A DNA stretch of 64,000 nucleotides from Gemmatimonadales bacterium (GCA_007692665.1 REBP01000117.1:1-64000); one strand, 5' to 3'; shown: positions 19,325 to 28,068, numbered from the stretch's first letter. The notes: generated from the sequence alone by a model not told the origin. Made by a program: numbers and translations.

Positions 19325-19639
19325 ATGCTGATCCGGCTCCTGGGAAAAGACACCGCCCCGCAGCAGCTGAAGCGGGGGCTCGACGAGACCACCGCCCAGC
19401 TCCGGGGGGTGGCTCACCGCGTGGCCAATGCCTCCACCCCCGGGGCCGGTGGCTTCGGTGACGCCCTGGCCCAGGCCGGGGGGGGTGCGGAGGCTGGCGC
19501 GCCGGGAGGACCCGACGGCGTCCCCACCCTCGAGGACGAGATGATCGCGCTGGCCGACGAGCAGCTTCGTTTCGAGGCTGCCAGCCGGATGCTCCAGAAG
19601 GTCTATCAGCAGGTACGCTCCGCGGTGGGTGGCCAGTGA
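19325..19639 (+). CDS. flgB: FlgB, proximal rod protein (short, divergent)
   Basis: 104 residues, shorter than usual (about 120-140). The N-terminal rod motif is degenerate (VAHRVANASTPGAGGFGDAL in place of ANNIANxNTPGY), but the C-terminal helix LEDEMIALADEQLRFEAASR is the typical FlgB signature. Its position directly ahead of flgC and fliE supports the call. FlgB forms the first rod segment next to FliE in the periplasm. GGAACGAGAAG upstream of ATG 19325 can act as ribosome binding site. First gene of the sigma54-driven operon. Confidence 0.8.
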   Translation: MLIRLLGKDTAPQQLKRGLDETTAQLRGVAHRVANASTPGAGGFGDALAQAGGGAEAGAPGGPDGVPTLEDEMIALADEQLRFEAASRMLQKVYQQVRSAVGGQ

Positions 19640-20175
19640 GCCCGGGTGGCGTGAGCGGCCCGGGCCCCGTCCGTGGGCTCCTGGTGGGGCTGGGCGCTCC
19701 GGCTTCCGGTCTCCGTGCACAGAAGGCCCGGATCGACACCATCGCCCTGAATCTGGCCAACGCCGGTACCACGGCGGCACCGGGAGCGGAGCCTTTTCGC
19801 CGGCAGGTGGTGGAGTTCGAGTCCCTTCCCGGTGGGCAGGGAGGGGCGAATCTGGCTGCTCCGTCCAGGGGCCTCCTCCCCCTGTCCGATACGCTGCAGC
19901 GCATCGAGTCCACCCTGGCGAACAGCCATCCGGCGCGAACGCCCGGGGGAGACGCCGGGGTGCGGGTGGCCGGGGTGGCCGAGGACCTCACGGAGGGCGT
20001 CCTGCTCTACGATCCCGGGCACCCGGATGCCGACCCCCAGGGATACGTGCGGCATGCCAACGTGGATGTTACCCGGGAAATGATCGACCTCCTGGAGGCC
20101 CGTCGGTTCTTCGAGGCCAACGCCTCGGTCTTCGAGGCCATGAAGTCCGTTCTTCGCCGCTCCATCGACATCTGA
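19636..20175 (+). CDS. flgC: FlgC, proximal rod protein
   Basis: 179 residues from GTG 19636, which overlaps the flgB stop (GTGA). A second GTG at 19651 could also start it. The segment ASGLRAQKARIDTIALNLAN is the rod-protein N-terminal helix. GYVRHANVDVTREMIDLLEARRFFEANASVFEAMK near the end is the highly conserved FlgC C-terminus. It is longer than many FlgC proteins (about 135-150) because of a Gly/Pro-rich N-terminal extension and a longer middle. Exported rod component lying between FlgB and FlgF. Confidence 0.88.
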   Translation: MSPGGVSGPGPVRGLLVGLGAPASGLRAQKARIDTIALNLANAGTTAAPGAEPFRRQVVEFESLPGGQGGANLAAPSRGLLPLSDTLQRIESTLANSHPARTPGGDAGVRVAGVAEDLTEGVLLYDPGHPDADPQGYVRHANVDVTREMIDLLEARRFFEANASVFEAMKSVLRRSIDI

Positions 20176-20191
20176 CGCGAGTGACCCGTCC

Positions 20192-20542
20192 ATGACGCTC
20201 ATACCCTCCGCCACTCCCCTCCGGCCCATTGCCGGGCCGGGCGCCATTGACCCCCGGGTCGGCTCCGGCTCTGCCGAGGCCGAGCGGACGCGCCTGGATC
20301 GACCGGCCGACGCCCCGGTGTCCCGATCCGAGCCGGCGCTCGGCCCGGGTTCCACGGCGGCGACTTCGGCCGCTCCGGCTCCCCGGGGAATGGATCCCGC
20401 GCTCTGGTCGCTCCTTACCACCGAGGAGCGGGCCCACTTTGCCCGAGCCCGCGAGCTGGGCCCCCTGACCTATGGCCGCATGAGCGGACCCGAGGCCACC
20501 CCGGCACCCATGCGGGGCATCCGCCTCGACGTGAGGGTCTGA
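20192..20542 (+). CDS. Uncharacterised protein encoded between flgC and fliE
   Basis: 116 residues from ATG 20192, 16 bp after flgC and 2 bp before fliE. The N-terminal 70 residues are low-complexity (Ala, Pro, Ser, Arg). The C-terminal 45 form a compact motif, LWSLLTTEERAHFARARELGPLTYG, ending in IRLDVRV. I do not recognise the family. No signal peptide or membrane helix. Its position suggests an export-apparatus, rod or chaperone accessory; a disordered N-terminus is also typical of proteins exported by the flagellar type III system (inference). Confidence 0.65.
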   Translation: MTLIPSATPLRPIAGPGAIDPRVGSGSAEAERTRLDRPADAPVSRSEPALGPGSTAATSAAPAPRGMDPALWSLLTTEERAHFARARELGPLTYGRMSGPEATPAPMRGIRLDVRV

Positions 20543-20544
20543 CC

Positions 20545-20868
20545 ATGGACGCCATCGGCGGAGGATCCATCGGGGCCCGGGCGGCCTGGGCCATGCAGCG
20601 TGCCATGCTCGGTGAGCCTGCCGGAGCAGCAGGGGCCGAGGCGGCGGGGACCGGCTTTGCCGACACGCTGAAGCAGATGCTTGGCGAGGTGTCGGAGCTC
20701 CAGGAAACCTCGCAGGACGCCATCCAGGCCTTCGTGAACGGGGAGCCGGTGGAGATCCACCAGGTGATGGCTGCCGTGGAGGAGGCCGGGATTGCGCTGG
20801 AACTCCTGATCGAGATGCGGAATCGCCTGACCGAGGCGTACCGGACCGTCATCCAGATGCAGAACTGA
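20545..20868 (+). CDS. fliE: FliE, MS-ring/rod junction protein
   Basis: 107 residues. The conserved FliE pattern is visible: FADTLKQMLGEVSELQETSQDAIQAFVNGEPVEIHQVMAAVEEAGIALELLIEMRNRLTEAY, i.e. an alternating helix then the EIHQVM loop and the final helix joining the rod. Length is standard. FliE is the first rod-type substrate to be exported and links the MS ring to FlgB. The order flgB-flgC-(orf)-fliE-fliF is the usual one. Confidence 0.93.
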   Translation: MDAIGGGSIGARAAWAMQRAMLGEPAGAAGAEAAGTGFADTLKQMLGEVSELQETSQDAIQAFVNGEPVEIHQVMAAVEEAGIALELLIEMRNRLTEAYRTVIQMQN

Positions 20869-20881
20869 GGGGCGGGCGGTC

Positions 20882-22390
20882 ATGCTTCGTGAACTCGTGC
20901 AGCAGATGGATCGTTCCGGCGGCGACCGTCGCCTTCCCCTTCTTGCCGTCGGCGTGGGCACGGTGGCGACGGTCCTCCTGCTGGCATGGTGGGCCACGCG
21001 CCCGGAATGGGTGGTGCTGGCCCAGGGCGGAAGCCCCGACGAGATCGGGCAGATCGCCGAGAGCCTGGCTGACGAGGGCGTCCCCTACCGCCTGGAGGGC
21101 AGGGGCACCGGGCTGACTGTCCAGGAGGGCGACATGGCCCGGGCCCGGGTGGCCCTGGCCCGGGGGGGACTCCCTGCACAGGGACGACCCGGATTCGAAC
21201 TCTTCGACCAGCCCACGTGGGGGATGACCGACTTCACGCAGCGGATCCACTACCGGAGAGCGCTCGAGGGAGAGCTCGAGCGCACCATCACGCGGATGAG
21301 GGGCGTGGAGTCGGCGCAGGTGCACCTGGGGCTGCAGGAGTCCGCCGTCCTTCGCCGTACCGGTCGGGCGGCCGAAGCCTCCGTGGTGGTCAGGCTCCAC
21401 GGCGGCATCCCGGCGAACCGGGAGCTGGCGGCCGGCATCGCCTCGCTGGTGGCCGGGAGCGTGGACGGCCTGGAGTCATCGCGGGTGCGCATCCTGGACG
21501 ACAGCGGCCGGCTCCTCACGGAGTCCGACGACGGTTCCGGATGGGACCCTTCCAGCGACCGGAACTTCCGGGTGCGTCTCGAGGTGGAGCGGCACCTCGA
21601 GAAGAAGGCGGAGGATCTCCTGGTGGCGGTGGTGGGGGAGGGGAACCTGTCCGTCCGCGTGGCGGCGGAACTGGACTTCGACCGGGTCGAACGGACAACG
21701 CGGTCGGTGGACCCGGACCAGCAGGTCGCCCTCGTGGAGGAACGGGCCGAAATCACACCGGGGACGCCGGAGCAGGGCGCGGCCCAGCTGACCTCGAGTA
21801 CGACCTACGAGCCCACCCGCAGCGTGGAGAGCTTTGCCCGCTCGGGGGCCCGCATCCAGCGTCTGAACGTTGCCGTGCTGGTGGGGCACCACGTGACCAC
21901 CGACGCGGCCGGCGCGGTGGCACAGGCTCCACGGTCCGCCGATGACCTGGCCCGGATCGAGGCCCTCGTGGCCCAGGCCGTCGGCCTTCTTCCCGACCGG
22001 GGCGATGGCATCACGGTTACCAACCTTCCCTTTCTCGGAATGGATGTCGGGCCTCCGGCCCCGATGGCTTCCCCGGGCGTCCTGGAGTGGGCCGAGCGCC
22101 TTCAGCGTCCGATCGTCGCGCTCCTGGCCCTCCTGCTGGCCTCGGGGCTGGGACTGGCGCTCATCCGCGGCATGTCGGGCGCCGCCCCGGTGGACCCGGC
22201 TCGGCTCGAGGCGGATGCCACCGCCGGGGCCCTCGGCTCCGGTGCACCGGGGGAGGACGAGCGAGTTCCGGCCGCGCTGGGTGTCTCCCCCGGGGCCATG
22301 GCTCCCCGACCTGCGGCGGCAGCGCCCGTGAGGGTCGAGGACCCCGAGCTTACCGCTCGCCTCGTGCGCTCCTGGATGAGGGAGGGGTAG
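20882..22390 (+). CDS. fliF: FliF, MS-ring protein
   Basis: 502 residues. An N-terminal membrane helix (about 19-36) is followed by the ring-building motifs: LARGGLPAQGRPGFELFDQ and WGMTDFTQRIHYRRALEGELERTI. A second membrane helix lies at about 400-420. The C-terminal tail VRVEDPELTARLVRSWMREG is the FliG-binding segment, so the protein is complete. FliF forms the inner-membrane MS ring housing the export gate. It is followed after 1 bp by fliG, as usual. Confidence 0.95.
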   Translation: MLRELVQQMDRSGGDRRLPLLAVGVGTVATVLLLAWWATRPEWVVLAQGGSPDEIGQIAESLADEGVPYRLEGRGTGLTVQEGDMARARVALARGGLPAQGRPGFELFDQPTWGMTDFTQRIHYRRALEGELERTITRMRGVESAQVHLGLQESAVLRRTGRAAEASVVVRLHGGIPANRELAAGIASLVAGSVDGLESSRVRILDDSGRLLTESDDGSGWDPSSDRNFRVRLEVERHLEKKAEDLLVAVVGEGNLSVRVAAELDFDRVERTTRSVDPDQQVALVEERAEITPGTPEQGAAQLTSSTTYEPTRSVESFARSGARIQRLNVAVLVGHHVTTDAAGAVAQAPRSADDLARIEALVAQAVGLLPDRGDGITVTNLPFLGMDVGPPAPMASPGVLEWAERLQRPIVALLALLLASGLGLALIRGMSGAAPVDPARLEADATAGALGSGAPGEDERVPAALGVSPGAMAPRPAAAAPVRVEDPELTARLVRSWMREG

Positions 22391-22391
22391 G

Positions 22392-23429
22392 ATGGGCACG
22401 GCACTGACGCTGCAGCGTCCGGCAGGCACCGCGGAGCTTTCCGGTGCCCGAAAGGTGGCGATTCTCCTCATGGCGCTCGGGGAAGAGGCGTCTTCCGAAA
22501 TCACGCGCACCCTCCCTCCGGAGGATGTGGAGGCCATCTCCTTCGAGATCGCCCGCCTCGACCGGGTGGACCCCGCAGTCATGGAGGCCGTCCTCAAGGA
22601 ATGGAAGGAGACGGAGACCGCAGCGCAGTTCGTGGCCGAAGGCGGACAGGAGTATGCCCGCCGGATTCTCGTGAAGGCGTTTGGCGAGCAGAAGGCCAAC
22701 CAGATCCTGAAGCGGATCGAGGCCCAGATCTCCGAAACCCTGACGCTGGCTCCCCTCCAGAAGGCCGACCCTCGCCAGGTGGCGGCGGTGCTCCGCCAGG
22801 AGCATCCGCAGACGGTGGCGCTGGCCCTGGCTCACCTCCCCGCGCGCCAGACGGCGGGTGTCCTGAAGGAAATGTCCCCGGAGCTGGGTACCCAGGTCCT
22901 CTTCCGCATGGCCCGCATGGAGAAGGTCCTTCCGGACGTGCTCCAGCTGGTGGAGCGTGTCCTGGGGTCCGGAACGCAGATCTCCTTCACCGGCAACAGC
23001 ATGAGCAGCGGAGGTCCGGAGGCGGTGGCCGGGATCCTCAACGAACTCGCGAGCGGGCTCGACAGGGACCTCCTGGACCGGATGGCCGGGATGGACGCCG
23101 AACTCTCCGGGAGCATCAGGGATCTCATGTTCGTCTTCGAAGACGTGATCCGCCTCGATGAGCAGGCCATGACCCGGCTACTCCGCGAGGTGGATACCCG
23201 GGAAATGGCGCTGGCCCTGAAGGTCGTGTCCGACCCGCTCAGGGAGAAGATGCTGGCAGCGATGACCGGCCGGGCCCGGGACGCCCTGCTGGAGGAAATG
23301 GAGTTCCTGGGACCGGTGCGCGTGCGGGACGTGGAGGAGGCACAGGGCCGTGTGGTGGCCATCGTGCGCCAGCTGGAAGATGACGGCGAGATCACCCTGG
23401 CAGGAGCCGCCGATGTCCTGGTGGGGTGA
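22392..23429 (+). CDS. fliG: FliG, motor switch/rotor protein
   Basis: 345 residues, standard length. The middle domain has the EHPQT motif (RQEHPQTVALALAHL). The C-terminal torque helix region FEDVIRLDEQAMTRLLREVD keeps the acidic and Arg residues that interact with the stator MotA loop, and ALKVVSDPLREKML and GPVRVRDVEEAQ follow as expected. FliG binds FliF at its N-terminus and FliM through the middle domain. With two stator sets in the island it must accept either. Its 3' end overlaps fliH by 17 bp. Confidence 0.96.
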   Translation: MGTALTLQRPAGTAELSGARKVAILLMALGEEASSEITRTLPPEDVEAISFEIARLDRVDPAVMEAVLKEWKETETAAQFVAEGGQEYARRILVKAFGEQKANQILKRIEAQISETLTLAPLQKADPRQVAAVLRQEHPQTVALALAHLPARQTAGVLKEMSPELGTQVLFRMARMEKVLPDVLQLVERVLGSGTQISFTGNSMSSGGPEAVAGILNELASGLDRDLLDRMAGMDAELSGSIRDLMFVFEDVIRLDEQAMTRLLREVDTREMALALKVVSDPLREKMLAAMTGRARDALLEEMEFLGPVRVRDVEEAQGRVVAIVRQLEDDGEITLAGAADVLVG

Positions 23430-24054
23430 AGTTGCGGAGGGCCGCGTGATCCGGCAGCCGGGTGCCCTTGAGAGCTGGGCGTGGGAGGAATTCCAGGCTC
23501 CACCCGAGCCCGTTTCGGCTCCCGAGCCCGTCTGTCCCGAAGTCCAGCGCGAGTCCGACCTGCGTCAGGCCTTCGAGGAGGGGCGTGCCACCGGGGAGGC
23601 CGCCACGCGGGACGCGCTGGCGGAGGAGTACGCCGGAACCATGGAAACCATGCGCCGGGCCCTCGGGGAGCTGGAGTCGCTGGCGCAGGCCCGCGAGTCC
23701 GCGGCCGAGGAGCGGGTCCTCGCCCTTTCCCTGGCGGTGGCGCGGGTCCTCCTGGACCGGGAGCTCCGGTCTGATCCGGGCGAAGTGACCCAGATGGTGC
23801 GCCGAGCCCTGGCCCACTTTCCCGCCGAATCTCCCCTCCGCGTGCGGCTGCATCCCGAGGACCTGACTGCGCTGGCCATGCCGGCGGCGGGAGAATCCGA
23901 GCCCCCCACCATGGGGCGCCGGGGCGGTCTCCAGTGGGAGGCCGACACGGAGCTGGAACGGGGCGACGTGGTCGTGGAGTCGCCGGAGAGGATCCTGGAC
24001 GGGCGGGTGATCCCCTGCCTCGAACGGATCTGGGAGGAGATCGCACATGTCTGA
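23413..24054 (+). CDS. fliH: FliH, export ATPase regulator
   Basis: 213 residues. The start chosen, ATG 23413 inside the end of fliG, gives a typical Pro/Glu-rich N-terminus (PPEPVSAPEPV) for FliH. A long charged helix (EGRATGEAATRDALAEEYAG) is followed by a VATPase-E-like C-terminal domain with LALSLAVARVLLDRELR and LRVRLHPEDL. FliH forms a dimer that holds the FliI ATPase inactive and tethers it to FliN. Position between fliG and fliI is conserved. Confidence 0.85.
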   Translation: MSWWGEVAEGRVIRQPGALESWAWEEFQAPPEPVSAPEPVCPEVQRESDLRQAFEEGRATGEAATRDALAEEYAGTMETMRRALGELESLAQARESAAEERVLALSLAVARVLLDRELRSDPGEVTQMVRRALAHFPAESPLRVRLHPEDLTALAMPAAGESEPPTMGRRGGLQWEADTELERGDVVVESPERILDGRVIPCLERIWEEIAHV

Positions 24055-25372
24055 TACCATGGCACTGGCCCGCATGGAGGGGATCTCCAGGTTCCGGTTT
24101 CACGGCCGGATCACCCGGGTGGTGGGCCTCGTGGTGGAGGCCGTCGGCGTGGAGGGGGCCGTGGGAGATCTCTGTCGTATTCACCCCGGCCGGAAGGGCG
24201 AGACGGTCCTGGCCGAGATCGTGGGTTTCAAGGCCGATCATGTGCTCCTCATGCCCCTGGGGTCCGTGGAGGGCATTCGTCCCGGGGCCGGCGTGGAGCG
24301 CCAGGAGCGGACCTCGGGAGTCGCCTTCGGCGCGGGCCTCCTCGGGCGCGTCCTGGACGGGATGGGTCGGCCCATGGACGGAAAGGGGCCCATCGGACCC
24401 TCCCGCATGGTGCCCCTGGCCGGGGAGCCCCCCAACCCGCTGACCCGCCGGCCGATTCGGAAGATCCTCTCCACCGGGGTCCGGGTCCTGGACGGTTTCC
24501 TGACCATGGGGCGCGGCCAGCGCATGGGGATCTTTGCCGGGAGCGGCGTGGGGAAGAGCACGCTTCTGGGGATGATCGCCCGGCAGGCTTCGGCCGACGT
24601 GAACGTCATTGCGCTCCTCGGGGAGCGCGGCCGCGAGGTTCGGGATTTCATCGAGGGGAGCCTCGGCGAAGAGGGGCTGGCCCGTTCCGTTGTCGTGGTG
24701 GCCACCGGCGACCAGCCGGCCCTGATCCGGGCCCGCGGCGCACTGGTGGCCACCGCGCTGGCCGAGGCCTTCCGGGACGAGGGGAAGGAGGTCCTCCTCA
24801 TGGTGGACTCCGTGACCCGCGTGGCCATGGCCTGGCGCGAGATGGGGCTGGCCGTGGGTGAGCCGCCGACGACCCGGGGGTATCCGCCCTCGGTCTTCGC
24901 CCAGCTCCCCCGGCTCCTGGAGCGGGCGGGCAACGCGGAGGTGGGCGGAATCACGGGGATCTATACCGTGCTGGTGGAAGGTGATGATTTCCAGGAGCCG
25001 GTGGCTGATCATGTTCGCTCGGTGGTGGACGGGCACGTGGTCCTCACCCGGAAGCTGGCCGCAGCGGGACACTATCCCGCCGTGGATGTCCTTCAGAGCG
25101 CCAGCCGGGTTCGGGACCAGATCGTGAGTCGCGAGGTGATCCGGGCGTCCAACCGCCTGGAGGAGCTGCTGGCGCTCTACCAGGAAAAGGAGGACCTCAT
25201 CGCCGTGGGTGCCTACGAGGCCGGTGCCGATCCCCACCTCGACCGGGCCATCCAGTTCCGGAAGCCGCTTCAGCAGCTCCTGCGTCAGGAGGTGGAAGAG
25301 GCCACGTCGGTCAACGACATGTTCCGGGCCATCGTGGAGATCGACCGGGCCGCCGGCGGAGGTGAGGAATGA
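24047..25372 (+). CDS. fliI: FliI, flagellar export ATPase
   Basis: 441 residues. Walker A GIFAGSGVGKST (near residue 165), Walker B VLLMVDSVTR, and the F1-beta-like segment PPTTRGYPPSVFAQLPRLLERAG are all intact. The FliI-type sequence GITGIYTVLVEGDDFQEPVAD separates it from true F1 subunits. It energises unfolding and delivery of substrates to the FlhA/FlhB gate. Start ATG 24047 overlaps fliH by 8 bp; the 3' end overlaps fliJ by 4 bp. Confidence 0.96.
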   Translation: MSDTMALARMEGISRFRFHGRITRVVGLVVEAVGVEGAVGDLCRIHPGRKGETVLAEIVGFKADHVLLMPLGSVEGIRPGAGVERQERTSGVAFGAGLLGRVLDGMGRPMDGKGPIGPSRMVPLAGEPPNPLTRRPIRKILSTGVRVLDGFLTMGRGQRMGIFAGSGVGKSTLLGMIARQASADVNVIALLGERGREVRDFIEGSLGEEGLARSVVVVATGDQPALIRARGALVATALAEAFRDEGKEVLLMVDSVTRVAMAWREMGLAVGEPPTTRGYPPSVFAQLPRLLERAGNAEVGGITGIYTVLVEGDDFQEPVADHVRSVVDGHVVLTRKLAAAGHYPAVDVLQSASRVRDQIVSREVIRASNRLEELLALYQEKEDLIAVGAYEAGADPHLDRAIQFRKPLQQLLRQEVEEATSVNDMFRAIVEIDRAAGGGEE

Positions 25373-25827
25373 AGGCCTTCAGCTTCCGCCTCGATTCCGT
25401 TCTGAGTGATCGGGTACGTCGCGAGGAGCTCCAGGCCCAGGCGCTCGCCCGGGTCCGCCACCAGGCCGGCGAGGCCCGTCGCCACCGCGAGGAGCTGGAA
25501 ACCCTTCTCGAGAACGAGCGCTCGGCCCAGAGCCAGGTGGGGGGCGCGCGACCGGCAGGCCACCTGCGAAACACGCTGGCGGTCATGGAGCAGATCCGGC
25601 AGCGGATCGAGGCCCTGGCCACCCGGGAGATGGAGATCGACCGGGATCTGCGGGCGCAGGTGGTGGCCTACCGCTCCGCCTTCCAGGACCGGGAGGCACT
25701 GTCCCGGCTTCGGAACCGGCAGCAGGAGAACTGGACTGCCGAGGGGTGCCGCCGGGAGCAGGCCGACCTGGACGAGGCCGCCCGCACCCTCTTTCACCGG
25801 GCCCGCTCCGGGGGAGGAGAGACATGA
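25369..25827 (+). CDS. fliJ: FliJ, export chaperone-like coiled coil
   Basis: 152 residues, predicted to be almost entirely helical. The N-terminus KAFSFRLDSVLSDRVRREEL is the typical FliJ opening, and continuous charged heptads follow (ELETLLENERSA, RQRIEALATREMEIDRDL). FliJ stirs the FliI hexamer like the F1 gamma subunit and couples it to FlhA. It overlaps fliI (ATGA) and the following fliK-like gene (ATGA). Length is normal (about 145-155). Confidence 0.88.
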   Translation: MKAFSFRLDSVLSDRVRREELQAQALARVRHQAGEARRHREELETLLENERSAQSQVGGARPAGHLRNTLAVMEQIRQRIEALATREMEIDRDLRAQVVAYRSAFQDREALSRLRNRQQENWTAEGCRREQADLDEAARTLFHRARSGGGET

Positions 25828-27374
25828 ACCTGATCCCCGTGACCGGGATCGGTTCGGTCGTCGGCCCTGGAGACACGGGCGGAGGCAGGCCGGATCCCCG
25901 GGCGCCATTGTCGGACTTCTTTCTGCGGTTCCTCGCTGCCCTGTCCGCTCCGGAGGAACCGGTGGGTCCCGGCGAAGGATGGGAGCCCATGGGTGCGCCG
26001 GAACCGGCCCGCCCTGCGGACCCGGAGCATCCTGCGGCCGGGGCCCTCGGTGCACTCGTTCCCGCCGGCGAGGCCACGTCCCCGGTGAGGGCAGCCGCCT
26101 CTCCGCGTCCCCCCCTTGAACGGCTGGAGGGCGTGCATCCGGAGCTGGTGGCCAGGGTGGAACGGGTAGCCGACAGGATGTGGAACGAGTTCGGTCACCG
26201 GGTCGAGGTGGTGGAAGGACATCGAACCCAGGCCCGGCAGGAACAGCTCTACGCCCAGGGGCGCACGACGCCCGGCCCCCAGGTGACCTGGACCCGGAAC
26301 TCGGCCCATACCCGGGGCGAGGCGGTGGATGTCCGGATCGATGGAGGCTGGGACAACACCCGGGCCTTCGAGAGGCTCCAGCAGGTCGCCCGGGAAGAGG
26401 GGATTCGTACCCTCGGAATGAAGGATGCAGGACACCTGGAGCTCCCCCGGGGAGCGGCCGGGGGAGTCGCGCCGGGTGCCGGGTGGCATCCCGTGTCCAC
26501 CCCGGAGGGCGCCGCCCCCGAGATGAACGGGGCGCCCCTGCTTCGGCCCGGCGTGGCCCAGGTCGCCCAGGTCGCGCAGGTCGCCCGTGTCGCTCGCCCC
26601 GGCCACGTCCAGGAGAAAGCCCGCGTGACGGGAGCCGGGGAGCCTCGGACGGTGGCCTCCGCGGCCCGGGTTGCCGCCTTCCGGGAACTCGCCGGACGCA
26701 CCCCGGACGGCACTGGGGGCGAAGCCGGCGAGACGGAGGACGAAGGGGTGCGGCTGACCGGAGCCTCGGTCCCCTTCATCGAGTTCGCATCCGCCGGAGG
26801 CGAAACCGGCAGGTCCTCCATGTCCGAGCTGGCCTCCCAGATCCTGGGTGCAGCCGCTCGCAACGGGGCCGGGATCCCCCAGGTCATGGGGGCGGGTGGA
26901 GCAGCCGGCCTCGTGCCGGGCGCAGGCACCCTCCTCCGGGCGGAGCAGATTCGGGCGCTCCAGGCGGCGGCGGGTCCCGCGTCCAACCTCTCGCTGGAGC
27001 TGACGAACGTGGACGGAGCGGGAACAGATCTCCACCTGGGGATGCGGGGTCGGGATGTCACCGCCCGGATCGACGCGGTGGACCCCCTCCAGGCTCGGGC
27101 CATGCGCCTGAGGCTCGGGGAGTTGCGATCCACGCTGGCGGAGCGCGGCCTGGAGGCCGAGCGCCTGGGCGTCCGACTGCTCCAGGCCGAACCCCTCCAG
27201 CCCGTGCGGGAGGGCGAGCGTGGAAGCGAAGCGGGCTCCCGGTCGGGGGGCGAGGGCTGGCACGAGGAGCGGGGTCGGGGACGAGAGCAGGACGACGGAT
27301 CCGGTCGGGGTGGAACGCACCCCGGCGACGGCGGATTCGGGGAACTCTACGAAGGGAGACCGCATGATCAGTGA
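25824..27374 (+). CDS. fliK: FliK-type hook-length protein with embedded M15-like peptidoglycan peptidase domain
   Basis: 516 residues from ATG 25824 (overlapping the fliJ stop). The C-terminal part (about 390-455: SNLSLELTNVDG..., LQARAMRLRLGELRSTLAERGL) matches the FliK C-terminal (Flg_hook) domain that switches FlhB specificity. Unexpectedly, residues about 98-206 form an M15/VanY-type endopeptidase: LERLEGVHPELVARVERV, then EGHRTQARQEQLYAQGRTTPG, zinc ligands in NSAHTRGEAVDV (His162, Asp169) and DAGHLEL (His204). These match phage-endolysin L-Ala-D-Glu peptidases. The rest is Ala/Pro/Gly-rich and likely disordered, as in other FliK rulers. The position fliJ-X-flgD is the normal fliK slot. 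A role in opening peptidoglycan for the rod or hook is inference. Confidence 0.8.
   Translation: MNLIPVTGIGSVVGPGDTGGGRPDPRAPLSDFFLRFLAALSAPEEPVGPGEGWEPMGAPEPARPADPEHPAAGALGALVPAGEATSPVRAAASPRPPLERLEGVHPELVARVERVADRMWNEFGHRVEVVEGHRTQARQEQLYAQGRTTPGPQVTWTRNSAHTRGEAVDVRIDGGWDNTRAFERLQQVAREEGIRTLGMKDAGHLELPRGAAGGVAPGAGWHPVSTPEGAAPEMNGAPLLRPGVAQVAQVAQVARVARPGHVQEKARVTGAGEPRTVASAARVAAFRELAGRTPDGTGGEAGETEDEGVRLTGASVPFIEFASAGGETGRSSMSELASQILGAAARNGAGIPQVMGAGGAAGLVPGAGTLLRAEQIRALQAAAGPASNLSLELTNVDGAGTDLHLGMRGRDVTARIDAVDPLQARAMRLRLGELRSTLAERGLEAERLGVRLLQAEPLQPVREGERGSEAGSRSGGEGWHEERGRGREQDDGSGRGGTHPGDGGFGELYEGRPHDQ
26556..26591 (+). repeat. Four 9-bp tandem repeats in the fliK ruler region
   Basis: Units GCCCAGGTC, GCCCAGGTC, GCGCAGGTC, GCCCGTGTC encode AQVAQVAQVARV. 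The repeat lies in the disordered linker between the peptidase and hook domains, where copy-number change would alter ruler length without a frameshift. Confidence 0.7.
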
Positions 27375-28068
27375 ACTTGGTGGCGCACCGGGCGTGGGGG
27401 CGCGGAAACCTGCCGCCTCCCTCGCGGGAGCGTCCGCGGGACCGGGTGGGGCCATGGGGCGCGATGAATTTCTCCAGCTCCTGGTGGCCCAGCTGCGGAA
27501 CCAGGATCCGCTCGAGCCCATGAAGGGGGAGGAATTCGCCGCCCAGCTGGCCCAGTTCGCCCAGGTGGAGCAGCTCACATCGCTGAACGCCCACGCCGAG
27601 GCTCAGCTCGAAGCGACCTATCTCCTGGCCACGGCCCAGAACAACTCCGCGGCCCTGAATGCCATCGGCCGGGAGATCCTGGCGGCGGGCAACGGCGTCA
27701 CCGTTCCGGAGGATGGACCCGTCCATGTCACCGTGGGCGTCGGCGGCGCCGGCGGCATGGGCACGCTGATCCTCTACGACAGCGCCGGCCGCGAAGTGGC
27801 CCGGGAAGAGCTCGGCTATCTCCCCGCCGGGCGCCGCGACATCCTGGCGGAGGGGACCGTGACCGATCTCCCGCCGGGGAACTACACCTACGCCGTCCTC
27901 GTGGAAGGGGAAAACGGCAACGCAGTGGAAACCCGAACCTTTACCCGGGCCATGGTGGATGGCATCCGCTACGGGAAGGACGGACCCGTCCTGATGGCCG
28001 CAGGCGCCGAGATCCCGCTGGGATCCGTCGTCGAGATCCTGAATCCCCGCGACCGCGACCGCGACTGA
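27364..28068 (+). CDS. flgD: FlgD, hook cap / hook scaffolding protein
   Basis: 234 residues from ATG 27364, overlapping fliK by 11 bp. The N-terminal motif MGRDEFLQLLVAQLRNQDPLEPM...EFAAQLAQFAQVEQL is the universal FlgD signature. The C-terminal half has the Ig-like/tudor region (DSAGREVAREEL, LPPGNYTYAVLVEG) and ends in VVEILNP. FlgD caps the growing hook and is later replaced by FlgK. It sits between fliK and flgE as usual. Confidence 0.95.
   Translation: MISELGGAPGVGARKPAASLAGASAGPGGAMGRDEFLQLLVAQLRNQDPLEPMKGEEFAAQLAQFAQVEQLTSLNAHAEAQLEATYLLATAQNNSAALNAIGREILAAGNGVTVPEDGPVHVTVGVGGAGGMGTLILYDSAGREVAREELGYLPAGRRDILAEGTVTDLPPGNYTYAVLVEGENGNAVETRTFTRAMVDGIRYGKDGPVLMAAGAEIPLGSVVEILNPRDRDRD

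Noticed and set aside
19886-19893. TCCGATAC inside flgC
   Set aside because: A possible -35 (TCCA) is 17 bases away rather than 15-16, and the site is within a coding region with no late gene following.
22832-25237. 801-codon minus-strand frame opposite fliG-fliI
   Set aside because: No domain signature, His/Arg/Pro-biased; opposite strand contains unambiguous flagellar proteins.
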